From the NCBI RefSeq assembly GCF_001542775.1, contig NZ_CP014145.1, forward strand, positions 3,534,001 through 3,598,000: DNA of 64,000 bases, written 5' to 3'. Numbering within the stretch: position 1 is the stretch's first letter; every line of letters begins with the position of its first letter. The stretch comes from Microterricola viridarii. GTDB lineage: Bacteria; Actinomycetota; Actinomycetes; Actinomycetales; Microbacteriaceae. Positions 34,045 through 41,220 of the stretch are shown piece after piece. The notes under the pieces were generated by a model. It was given only the letters and a program-made list of their open reading frames with translations, had not been told where the DNA came from and did not search any database. The translations under genes were made by a program, and so were the position numbers.

Positions 34045-34779
34045 TCAGCCCAGCTGGCGGCTGATCCGGTCGGTCGTGGCGAGCAGATCGGGCAGGTGCT
34101 GCTTCAGCGCGGTGAGGTCGTTGACCACCTTGATGGAGCTGATCGACAGCGCGCCGAAAACGGTTCCGGTGGAGTTCGTGATGGGCGCGGCGATGCAGTT
34201 CATGAAGTCCTCGAACTCGCTGTCGTCGACACCCCAGCCGTGCGCGGCGATGTCGGCGAGCTCGAAGTCGAGGCTGGCGCGGGAGGTGTGTGTGTTCTCG
34301 GTGAACGCGGTCCACTCTGTGTCGGCGAGCAGCTCGTCGCGGCGGGCGGTCGGCAGCTGCGCCAGGATCACCTTGCCGACCCCGGTCGCCTGTGGCAGCA
34401 CGGGGAGGCCGATGCGGGAGTACATGCGCACGCTGGAGTCGCCCTCGACCTTATCGATGTAGATGACGCTGCGCTCGAACAGCTGGGCCAGGTGCACGGT
34501 GGTGCCGACGCGGCGCTGTAGGGCGCGCAGCTCGTCGTGGGCGATGCGGCGCAGGTCGAAGTTGTCGAGCGCCTGTTGGGCGATCGCGATGATGCGGGTG
34601 CCGATGGCGTACTGGCCGTCGGCGCGGTGCACGACGAAGCCGGCGCGCTCGAGCGTCTGCAGCTGGCGGAACACCGTGGTGCGGTGCACCTCGAAATGGC
34701 TCGCGACGTCGTTCAAGCTGCGCGGGCCGGTGGCGAGGAGCTCGATGAGCTCGGTGGCCCGCTGGATTGTCTGTGACAC
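34045..34779 (-). CDS. IclR-family transcriptional regulator
   Basis: A 244-residue regulator from GTG 34779, chosen because AGGGGAGA lies five bases upstream and the sequence then starts at the family's usual TIQRATELIELLA. The winged HTH (about 5-65) includes SLNDVASHFEVHRTTVFRQLQTLERAGFV. The effector domain follows, with the family's GVGKVILAQLP near residue 125 and AAPITNSTGTVFGALSIS near 200. Divergently placed before the deacylase/kinase operon, it probably controls that operon. Repeated TTGCA sites in the gap are the candidate binding sites. The effector may be KDG or the amino-sugar acid, by analogy with KdgR-type IclR proteins. Confidence 0.9.
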   Translation of the reverse strand: MSQTIQRATELIELLATGPRSLNDVASHFEVHRTTVFRQLQTLERAGFVVHRADGQYAIGTRIIAIAQQALDNFDLRRIAHDELRALQRRVGTTVHLAQLFERSVIYIDKVEGDSSVRMYSRIGLPVLPQATGVGKVILAQLPTARRDELLADTEWTAFTENTHTSRASLDFELADIAAHGWGVDDSEFEDFMNCIAAPITNSTGTVFGALSISSIKVVNDLTALKQHLPDLLATTDRISRQLG

Positions 34780-34813
34780 GGCGATCTCCCCTAGAGTGGA
34801 CTCGCACCCATTC

Positions 34814-34839
34814 TTGCACAACGTATTGCAGTATTTGCA
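34814..34839. promoter_or_regulatory. Candidate IclR operator
   Basis: Three TTGCA sites start at 34814, 34826 and 34835 in the divergent gap. The first two frame the imperfect palindrome TGCACAACGTATTGCA (34815-34830), which keeps TGCA, a central ACGT and TGCA. Size and position suit an IclR-family site. Confidence 0.5.
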
Positions 34840-34862
34840 CACCTGGCCGAGAGTGGGTTGAG

Positions 34863-37652
34863 ATGGCAACGACCGGCCGAGCGCCGAGAAACCGAGGAAT
34901 GGTGCCCGACTGGATGCTGTGCGGCGGCGAGGTGATCGACGGCCAGGGCGGCGCCCGCTTCTTCGCTGACGTGCACATCAGCGCGGGGCGCATCAGCGCG
35001 ATCGTGCCGCGGTTGCCGGACGCCGCGGTCGGGATTTCGACAGGCTCAATCAGCGGGACTCCGGTGCCGGAGGAGCCTGTCGAAACAGCTTCGCTGGTTG
35101 AGCCTGTCGAAACCCAGACGCGCATCCTTGACGTGACGGGCCTTGTCGTGGCCCCCGGCTTCATCGACATGCACGCCCACTCCGACCTCGCCGTGCTCGC
35201 CGACCCACAGCACCTCGCCAAGGTGCAGCAGGGCGTCACCCTCGAGGTCGTCGGCCAGGACGGACTCGGCTACTCACCGGTCACCGACGCAACCATGGCG
35301 TCGACCCGCGCCCAGATCGCCGGCTGGAACGGCGCCCCCGAGATCGACTACTCCTGGCGCAGCGTCGCCGACTACCTCGCCCGCGTCGACAGCGGAACCG
35401 CGACGAACGTGGCCGTGCTGGTGCCGCACGGCACGGCACGGATGAACGTGATGGGCATGGATGCGGCATCCGCCAGCCCAGAGCAGCTCGAGCGAATCCG
35501 CGCATATGTCGATCAAGGCATGCGCGACGGCGCCGTCGGGATGTCGACGGGCCTGACCTACGCACCGGGCATGTACGCGAGCGATGCCGAGCTCGAGCAC
35601 GCGCTCGGGGCGGTGCGCGCGCACGGCGGCTACTACTGCCCGCACCACCGCAACTACGGTGCGGAGGTCGTGCAGGGTTACGCGGACTGCCTCGCGCTGG
35701 CCGTGCGGGCGGGGGTGCCGCTGCATCTGGCGCACTGCCACGTGAACTTTCCGCTGAACGCGGGCCGCGCGCCCGAGGTGCTCGCCGCCATCGACGCGGC
35801 CATCGCCGCCGGCGGCGACGTGACGCTCGACGCCTACCCCTACCTCTCCAGCGCCACCTACCTCTCGTCGATGCTGCCCGGCTGGGCGCAGTCAGAAGGG
35901 GCAGCGGTCACGCTGGCACTGCTCGCCGACCCCGCCGCGCGCGCCCGCATCCTGCACGAGCTCGAGGTCACCGGCTCCGACGGCCAGCACGGCGTGCCCG
36001 TCGACTGGCAGACGATCTCAATCTCCGCCGTGGCCGACCCGGCCAACGCCTGGGCAGTCGGTCGCACCATCGCAGACCTCGCTGCGGAGCGAGGCACGTC
36101 CCCCGGTGAGCTGTTCGCCGACCTGCTCATCGCCGACAGGCTCGGGCCCGGCTGCCTGATGGCGGTCGGCAACGCCGAGAACATGGAGGCGGTGATGCTG
36201 CACGCAGCACACACGGTCGGCACCGACGGCATCCTCGTCGGCGAGAAGCCGCACCCGCGCGGCTGGGGCTCGTTCCCGCTCTGGCTCGGCCACTTCGCCC
36301 GCGACCGCGGACTGCTCAGCCTCGAGCAGGCGGTGCTGCACGCCACGTCGCGCCCCGCCGCCCGCCTCGGTCTCGTCGACCGCGGCGTCGTCGCCGTCGG
36401 CCACTGGGCCGACCTGGTGGTCTTCGACCCGGATGCCGTCGGCTCCTCGGCCAGCTACGGCGAGCCGACCCTGCCGCCAACCGGCATCCCGCACGTGTTC
36501 GTGAATGGGGTGCCGACGCTGCTGGACGGCCGTCGCACCACCGACCTGCCCGGCCGCGCCATCCGCGGGCGCGGTGCGAGCTCACCCACCCTCGCTACTC
36601 AAGTGGCAGCTACTCGACCAACGGAAACCAACGAGGAGACACCCGTGACCGACCTGACGGCGACCGACGAAGGCGCAGAGCCGGAGGCCCTATGCATCGG
36701 CGAGACCATGGTGATGCTCGTGCCGGAACTCGGTGAGCCGCTGGCGCAGACGGCATCCGTCGCCGTGCATATCGGTGGTGCAGAGTCCAACGTGGCCGCG
36801 GGCCTTGCCCGCCTGGGCGTGAACGCCGAATGGTTCAGCCGCCTCGGCGCCGACCCGCTCGCCGAGCGCATCCTCGCCGAACTGCGGGAGCGCGGCGTCG
36901 ACACCCGCCGAGTCGCCATCGACGACGGCCGGCCCACCGGGCTCTACTTCAAGGACCAGGGCTCGGGCTCCAGCCGGGTCCACTACTACCGCAAGGGATC
37001 CGCGGCCTCGGCGCTCGCCCCCGCCGACCTGGCTGGCCTCGCCTTGGAGCGTCGCCGCCTCGTGCACGTCTCCGGCATCACCGCCGCCCTCTCGGCCAGC
37101 TGCGACGCCCTGCTGCAGCACGTCATCGTGCAGCGCGCGACCTCCGCGGCCACCGTCAGCTTCGACGTCAACTACCGCCCGACACTGTGGAGCGTCGCCG
37201 AGGCTGCGCCGCGCCTGCTCGAGCTCTCCCGGGCCGCCGACATCGTCATCGTCGGCCGCGACGAGGCCGAGACACTGTGGGGAACCACCGACGCCGCCAG
37301 CGTGCGCGCGCTGATCCCGGATGCCGCGGAGCTCGTGGTGAAAGATGCCGAGTTCGGCGCCACCCAGTTCGACGCGAGCGGGGCCACCTATGTGCCCGCG
37401 CTGCGGGTCGACGTGGTGGAGGCGGTCGGCGCGGGCGATGCCTTCGCGGCCGGCTACCTCGCCGCCTGGCTGCGCGGAGCCGACACCGCGACCGCGCTGC
37501 GCCTCGGCCACGTGATGGCCGGCTACACGCTCGGTGCGATCAGCGACATCGTCGAGCTGCCGCCGCGGGACGCCCTGTACGCGCTCGCAGAGACCCCCGA
37601 CGAGCTCTGGCCGGCGCTCCGGCTGCCCGCCGCCGAGCCCGCCCGCGTGTAG
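34863..37652 (+). CDS. Fusion: N-acyl-D-amino-acid deacylase (amidohydrolase) and PfkB-type KDG kinase
   Basis: One open frame of 929 residues. Residues 1 to about 580 are a D-aminoacylase-type amidohydrolase: His104 and His106 (FIDMHAHSDL) bind metal, with YCPHHRN and HLAHCHVNFP further on and GWADLVVFD-like GHWADLVVFDPD near the end. Residues 595-929 are a PfkB sugar kinase with GGAESNVAAGLARLG and VEAVGAGDAFAAGYLAA (catalytic Asp), closest to 2-keto-3-deoxygluconate kinases. Residues 57-86 are encoded by a dispersed repeat. At the junction, GAGGAG and a GTG (36645) survive, so the kinase may also be made alone. The exact N-terminal start is uncertain: ATGs at 34899 and 34914 are alternatives. 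Confidence 0.85.
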   Translation: MATTGRAPRNRGMVPDWMLCGGEVIDGQGGARFFADVHISAGRISAIVPRLPDAAVGISTGSISGTPVPEEPVETASLVEPVETQTRILDVTGLVVAPGFIDMHAHSDLAVLADPQHLAKVQQGVTLEVVGQDGLGYSPVTDATMASTRAQIAGWNGAPEIDYSWRSVADYLARVDSGTATNVAVLVPHGTARMNVMGMDAASASPEQLERIRAYVDQGMRDGAVGMSTGLTYAPGMYASDAELEHALGAVRAHGGYYCPHHRNYGAEVVQGYADCLALAVRAGVPLHLAHCHVNFPLNAGRAPEVLAAIDAAIAAGGDVTLDAYPYLSSATYLSSMLPGWAQSEGAAVTLALLADPAARARILHELEVTGSDGQHGVPVDWQTISISAVADPANAWAVGRTIADLAAERGTSPGELFADLLIADRLGPGCLMAVGNAENMEAVMLHAAHTVGTDGILVGEKPHPRGWGSFPLWLGHFARDRGLLSLEQAVLHATSRPAARLGLVDRGVVAVGHWADLVVFDPDAVGSSASYGEPTLPPTGIPHVFVNGVPTLLDGRRTTDLPGRAIRGRGASSPTLATQVAATRPTETNEETPVTDLTATDEGAEPEALCIGETMVMLVPELGEPLAQTASVAVHIGGAESNVAAGLARLGVNAEWFSRLGADPLAERILAELRERGVDTRRVAIDDGRPTGLYFKDQGSGSSRVHYYRKGSAASALAPADLAGLALERRRLVHVSGITAALSASCDALLQHVIVQRATSAATVSFDVNYRPTLWSVAEAAPRLLELSRAADIVIVGRDEAETLWGTTDAASVRALIPDAAELVVKDAEFGATQFDASGATYVPALRVDVVEAVGAGDAFAAGYLAAWLRGADTATALRLGHVMAGYTLGAISDIVELPPRDALYALAETPDELWPALRLPAAEPARV
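35031..35115. repeat. Dispersed inverted repeat inserted in frame within the deacylase gene
   Basis: The outer arms, GGGATTTCGACAGGCTCAAT onward (from 35031) and CGCTGGTTGAGCCTGTCGAA onward (35092-35115), are inverted copies of each other with few mismatches. A third half-copy GCCTGTCGAAAC lies at 35075-35086. It contributes about 28 residues containing EPVET twice and is absent from the usual family layout. Confidence 0.85.
36633..36647 (+). promoter_or_regulatory. Internal ribosome-binding site and GTG start at the fusion junction
   Basis: GAGGAG (36633-36638), a six-base spacer and GTG (36645-36647). This is a well-formed start signal lying inside the continuous reading frame. Confidence 0.65.
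36645..37652 (+). CDS. PfkB-family 2-keto-3-deoxygluconate kinase, possible separate product of the fused frame
   Basis: If translation starts at the internal GTG, the product is a 335-residue kinase, the normal length for KDG/ribokinase-family enzymes. It keeps the substrate region (GGAESNVAAG), a YFKDQGSGSSRVHYYRKGSAAS segment, and the GAGDAFAAG anion hole with the catalytic Asp. It would phosphorylate KDG at O6 to KDPG, feeding the aldolase encoded next. Listed separately because the well-placed GAGGAG makes independent initiation likely even though no stop codon separates it from the deacylase. Only one polypeptide may be made if the site is inactive. Confidence 0.6.
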   Translation: MTDLTATDEGAEPEALCIGETMVMLVPELGEPLAQTASVAVHIGGAESNVAAGLARLGVNAEWFSRLGADPLAERILAELRERGVDTRRVAIDDGRPTGLYFKDQGSGSSRVHYYRKGSAASALAPADLAGLALERRRLVHVSGITAALSASCDALLQHVIVQRATSAATVSFDVNYRPTLWSVAEAAPRLLELSRAADIVIVGRDEAETLWGTTDAASVRALIPDAAELVVKDAEFGATQFDASGATYVPALRVDVVEAVGAGDAFAAGYLAAWLRGADTATALRLGHVMAGYTLGAISDIVELPPRDALYALAETPDELWPALRLPAAEPARV

Positions 37653-37728
37653 CGCCGACCAGCCGCCAATACCCACCACCGCCCGAACTCACCACCGCTC
37701 AGACCACCACCCAGAAACGAGGCCACCC

Positions 37729-38337
37729 ATGGCGCACGACATCGACACCCTGCTCGACGGATCCCCGATCATGGCCATCTTCCGCAACATGGCCCCGGAT
37801 GCGGCTGTCGCCCTTGCGCACCGCGCCTGGGACCTCGGCATCGACCTGGTCGAGGTGCCGATCCAGACGCCGGATGCCGTGCCCAGCCTCGAGGCCGTCA
37901 TCCGCGCCGGCGCCGAGCGCGGCAAGCTGGTCGGCTCCGGCACCATCGTGACGGTGGAGCAGGTGGAGGTGAGCAAGCGCCTCGGCGCCGCGTTCACCGT
38001 CGCCCCCGGACTGTCCCGCGCCGTTGCAGAGGCGAGCACCCGGCTCGACGTGCCGCACCTGCCCGGCATCGCCACCGCCACCGAGATCCAGCAGGCGGTC
38101 GAGCTCGGCTTCACCTGGGTCAAGGCGTTCCCGGCCTCGGTGCTCGGCACGAGCTGGTTCACCACGATGCGCGGGCCGTTCCCGAACATCCGGTTCGTGG
38201 CCACCGGGGGTATGGATGCCGGCAACGCCCGCGCCTTCCTCGCGGCCGGCGTCTCGACCGTCGCCGTCGGCTCGGCCCTCGCCGACCCCAGCCAGGTCGA
38301 CCTGCTCGCGGAGATCCTCGCGGAGCCGCGCTCATGA
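37729..38337 (+). CDS. KDPG/KHG aldolase (2-dehydro-3-deoxy-phosphogluconate aldolase)
   Basis: Class I aldolase of 202 residues that splits KDPG into pyruvate and glyceraldehyde-3-phosphate (or 4-hydroxy-2-oxoglutarate). Schiff-base Lys132 in WVKAFPAS and Glu42 in VEVPIQTPDAV match the family, as do GSGTIVT (70-75) and the C-terminal ATGGMDAGNARAFLAAG phosphate site. ACGAGG precedes the ATG. It lies 76 bp after the kinase and its stop overlaps the start of the PLP enzyme gene by 4 bp. The kinase and aldolase together complete the lower Entner-Doudoroff route. Confidence 0.92.
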   Translation: MAHDIDTLLDGSPIMAIFRNMAPDAAVALAHRAWDLGIDLVEVPIQTPDAVPSLEAVIRAGAERGKLVGSGTIVTVEQVEVSKRLGAAFTVAPGLSRAVAEASTRLDVPHLPGIATATEIQQAVELGFTWVKAFPASVLGTSWFTTMRGPFPNIRFVATGGMDAGNARAFLAAGVSTVAVGSALADPSQVDLLAEILAEPRS

Positions 38338-39623
38338 GTCACTTCCTCGACATCGCGCCGAGCTGGGCGGACAAGGGCATCTGGCGCCCCGAGGCTGAGC
38401 CGGGCACCGCCCTGGACGCCTATCTGGCCGGCCGGCCAGCACTCTTCGGTGGCAGCTGCTCCTGGCCGGTGATGGTGCTGCGCGAGGAGGCGCTCGCGCA
38501 CAACCTCGACGCCCTCGCTACATTCTGCGAACGGCATGAACTGCTCTTCGCCCCGCACGGCAAGACGTCGATGGCGCCGCAGCTGTGGCAGCGGCAGATC
38601 GATGCCGGTGCCTGGGGCATCACGGTGGCCACGCCGGCACAGCTCCTGATTGCCCGGCGTGCCGGCGTCGCCCGGGTGCTGCTGGCCAACGAGGTGCTCG
38701 ACACGACGGCGCTCGGCTGGATCGCGGCCGAGCTGGCCGCCGACCCCGGCTTTGAGTTCGTCTGCTTCGTCGACTCCGCCGCCGGCGTGCGTGCCGCGGC
38801 GGCGGCCGGTGTCGCACACGGGCTGGACGGCACGGCCCACGCAGGCTTCCCGGTGCTCATCGACCTCGGTTTCCCCGGGGGACGCACCGGCGTGCGCAGC
38901 GTCGAGGAGGGGCGTGAACTCTCCGAGCTCGTTACGGCGACGCCCGGCATCCGGCTCGTCGGCGTCTCCTCCTACGAGGGGGGCCTGCACTCCGTCGAGG
39001 CCGTGCAGGCCTACTTCGCCGATGTGCGCGACTTGGTGGAGCAGCTCGCTGCGGCGGGCCAGCTTCCCGCGGACGCGATCGTCACGGCCGGCGGCAGCGC
39101 CTACTTCGACCAGGTGGGCAGCGAGCTCTCACTCGACTGGGCTCGCGGCGTGCTGCCCGGCGTCCGGGTGATCCTGCGCAGCGGCGCGTACATCAGCCAC
39201 GACCACGGCACCTACGTCGGCAAGACCGCGTTCAACCGGATTCCAGCCGAGGGCAGCCTCAGCGGGGCGCTCGAGGTGTGGGCGCAGGTACTCTCCGCCC
39301 CGGAGGCCGGGCTTGCGCTGGTCGGCATGGGCAAACGCGATGCCCCCTACGATTCCGGGCTGCCCGTTCCGCTGCAGGTGAGGCGGGCGGATGCGACGGG
39401 CTCTGTGGCCGCATCGGCGAACGAGCCGCTGCACGGCGCCGTGATCACCGCGCTCGATGACCACCACGGCTACCTGAAACTACCCGAGGGGGTTGCCCTT
39501 CGCCCCGGTGACCTCGTCTGCTTCGGCATTTCACACCCGTGCACCGCCTTCGACAAGTGGCGGAGCATCCCGCTCGTCGACGCGGACGATACCATCGTCG
39601 ACGTGGTGCGCACCTACCTGTAG
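38334..39623 (+). CDS. D-serine-dehydratase-like PLP enzyme (amino acid / amino-sugar acid ammonia-lyase)
   Basis: Fold-type III PLP protein of 429 residues, alanine-racemase barrel plus a C-terminal DSD-type domain. Lys77 in APHGKTSM is the Schiff-base residue. The C-terminal HPCTAFDKW holds the His and Cys that bind zinc in eukaryotic D-serine dehydratase. Annotated relatives include D-threonine aldolase, D-serine dehydratase and D-glucosaminate dehydratase-like amino acid deaminases. Placed between a KDPG aldolase and a lactonase and downstream of a KDG kinase, it could make KDG from D-glucosaminate by loss of ammonia. This is inference. It is coupled to the aldolase gene by ATGA. Confidence 0.83.
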   Translation: MSHFLDIAPSWADKGIWRPEAEPGTALDAYLAGRPALFGGSCSWPVMVLREEALAHNLDALATFCERHELLFAPHGKTSMAPQLWQRQIDAGAWGITVATPAQLLIARRAGVARVLLANEVLDTTALGWIAAELAADPGFEFVCFVDSAAGVRAAAAAGVAHGLDGTAHAGFPVLIDLGFPGGRTGVRSVEEGRELSELVTATPGIRLVGVSSYEGGLHSVEAVQAYFADVRDLVEQLAAAGQLPADAIVTAGGSAYFDQVGSELSLDWARGVLPGVRVILRSGAYISHDHGTYVGKTAFNRIPAEGSLSGALEVWAQVLSAPEAGLALVGMGKRDAPYDSGLPVPLQVRRADATGSVAASANEPLHGAVITALDDHHGYLKLPEGVALRPGDLVCFGISHPCTAFDKWRSIPLVDADDTIVDVVRTYL

Positions 39624-39669
39624 CAGCCCAGCTCCCGACGCACGACAGTATTCCCCGAAAGGCATAGAC

Positions 39670-40716
39670 ATGAACGCAACGCTCCTCGTCGGCGGCTACA
39701 CGGGCGGCGCCGGCGCCGGAACCGGCATCGAGGCCGTGCGCACGCACGACGGAGCTGCGCTCACCGCCCTGGGTACCTCCGCACTGGTGGATTCGCCGTC
39801 CTACCTCGCCCGCCATCCGCAGCTGGACGTCGTCTACGCGGCGTGCGAGATGACCCGGCAGGTGCGCGCCTTCACCGTGCATGACGGCGGGCAGCGGCTC
39901 GAGCCGCTCGGCGAGCTGGGAGCCGCCGGCGAGTACGTCTGCCACGTGACGGTGGACCCGGGCGGGCGCTGGCTCGTGGCGAGCAGCTACGGCGACGGCC
40001 TGGTGCACCTGTTCACACTCGACGCCTCCGGCGCCATCGTCTCCGGATTCGACGGGCCGGCCGCAGTGGACGCGGCGGCCATCGCGGCGGGGGCGACGCC
40101 CCGGCCGAGCCGAGCGCACGCCGCGCTCGCGCTGCCCGACGGCCGCGTGGCGACGACCGACCTCGGCCACGACCTGCTGCGCGTGTGGAGCGTCGTGAGT
40201 GGTGCCACCGGGTTCACGCTCGTCCTGGACCAGGAGTTGGCCCTGCCGGCGGGCAGCGGCCCGCGCCTGCTCGAGCTGCACCCGAACGGCTGCATCTACG
40301 TCGTCACGGAGTACTCGGTCCAGCTCCTCGTCATCGCGCCCGCCGGGGCGGACGGCACGTATGCGCTCACGGGCATATTCCCAGTCCTGGCCGGCGGCGA
40401 GGCGATCGCCGACGGGGACACCGGTGCTCACATCAGCATCGATGCGGCCGCCGCGCGCGTCTACGTGACGGTGCGCCAGCGCAACTCGCTACACACCTTC
40501 GGTATCGCAGAGGACGGGCGCACGCTGCATCCGCTGGCCGAGATCTCCACCGGAGGCAACTGGCCGCGGCACCACCTGCAGCACGGCGGCCAGATCCACG
40601 TCGCCAACCAGCTCTCCGACACGGTCACGACCTTCGCGCTCGACGCCGATGGCATCCCGAGCACCCTGCTCGGCGAACTCGCCACTGGCGCCCCCACCTG
40701 CCTGCTCGCGCTCTAG
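39670..40716 (+). CDS. Lactonase family beta-propeller protein (6-phosphogluconolactonase-like)
   Basis: A 348-residue seven-bladed propeller of the YbhE/Pgl type, starting at ATG 39670 with AAAGG eight bases upstream. Family features are VGGYTGG at the N-terminus, HPQLDVVYAACE, HVTVDPGGRWLVASSYGDG, the PRPSRAHAALALPDGRVATTDLGHD segment and the C-terminal GGNWPRHHLQHGGQIHVANQLSDTV. Such enzymes hydrolyse sugar lactones. As last gene of the deacylase-kinase-aldolase-ammonia-lyase cluster it may open an N-acyl-glucosamino-lactone rather than 6-phosphogluconolactone. No signal peptide is visible, so it acts in the cytoplasm. Confidence 0.87.
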   Translation: MNATLLVGGYTGGAGAGTGIEAVRTHDGAALTALGTSALVDSPSYLARHPQLDVVYAACEMTRQVRAFTVHDGGQRLEPLGELGAAGEYVCHVTVDPGGRWLVASSYGDGLVHLFTLDASGAIVSGFDGPAAVDAAAIAAGATPRPSRAHAALALPDGRVATTDLGHDLLRVWSVVSGATGFTLVLDQELALPAGSGPRLLELHPNGCIYVVTEYSVQLLVIAPAGADGTYALTGIFPVLAGGEAIADGDTGAHISIDAAAARVYVTVRQRNSLHTFGIAEDGRTLHPLAEISTGGNWPRHHLQHGGQIHVANQLSDTVTTFALDADGIPSTLLGELATGAPTCLLAL

Positions 40717-40850
40717 GAGGGCACGCCCCGCAGAGCGAGCGCACCTCCCGCCGATCGGGCCCGCGCCCCGTTGAGCGAGCGCGTGCCCCGCAGAGCGAGC
40801 GCACCTCCCGCTGGTTGGGCCTGTGCCCCGCTGATTGAGCCTGTGCCCGC

Positions 40851-40897
40851 TGATTGAGCCTGTCGAAATCCCACAGCGGTTTCGACAGGCTCAACCA
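40851..40897. terminator. Hairpin formed by the dispersed repeat, possible terminator
   Basis: 18-bp arms (40851-40868 and 40880-40897) with one mismatch; the outer sequence is TGATTGAGCCTGTCGAAA against its complement. It lies about 135 bases after the lactonase stop and could end that operon. Confidence 0.55.
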
Positions 40898-41042
40898 ACG
40901 GAACACACAGGCTCAACCAACGGGACACCTGGGCTCGCCCAACGGGACACACAGGCTCAACCAACGGGACACCTGGGCTCGCCCAACGGGACGCCCCGGG
41001 CTCAACCAACGGGACACCCGGGCTCGCCCAACGCGACGCCCA
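40888..41042. repeat. 22-bp tandem repeat array
   Basis: Seven copies beginning GGCTC at 40888, 40910, 40932, 40954, 40976, 40999 and 41021. From the second copy on, CTCAACCAACGGGACAC and CTCGCCCAACGGGAC versions roughly alternate, indicating a 44-bp higher-order unit. The core is the reverse complement of the CGCTGGTTGAG repeat. Confidence 0.85.
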
Positions 41043-41124
41043 GGCGCGACAGCGGCGCCGTGCCGACCCTGCCTTATCCCCGAACTCTGTGAGAACGCCC
41101 CTGCCGTTCGAGGCCGGGCGACCA

Positions 41125-41130
41125 TAGACT
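41125..41130 (+). promoter_or_regulatory. -10 element upstream of the baeRF3-like gene
   Basis: TAGACT about 90 bases before the chosen GTG at 41221. No clear -35. Confidence 0.35.
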
Positions 41131-41220
41131 GGCGACGAGGGAGCTCGTCGAAATCGGGGTCGTTTCACTCGGGGTCGACACTTGGCTCTCGGACTGTGGA
41201 TCGACGACGGGGAGATACAC

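Larger units (their letters stand above)
40717..41220. other. 504-bp repeat-rich intergenic region
   Basis: No gene is supported. It begins with degenerate GCAGAGCGAGCGCACCTCCC copies (40731-40810), contains a hairpin of the dispersed repeat (40851-40897) and the 22-bp tandem array (40888-41042), and ends with a -10-like TAGACT (41125-41130) upstream of the baeRF3 gene. Confidence 0.7.

Noticed and set aside
34863..37652. Frameshifted or pseudogene pair at the deacylase/kinase joint
   Set aside because: Both halves are intact and full length with all key residues; the frame is continuous, so a fusion or read-through is the better reading.
40888..41042. CRISPR array
   Set aside because: The period is 22 bp with no unique spacers of 30 bases or more and no cas genes; it is a simple tandem repeat. 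The same applies to 23429-23508 and 50321-50400.
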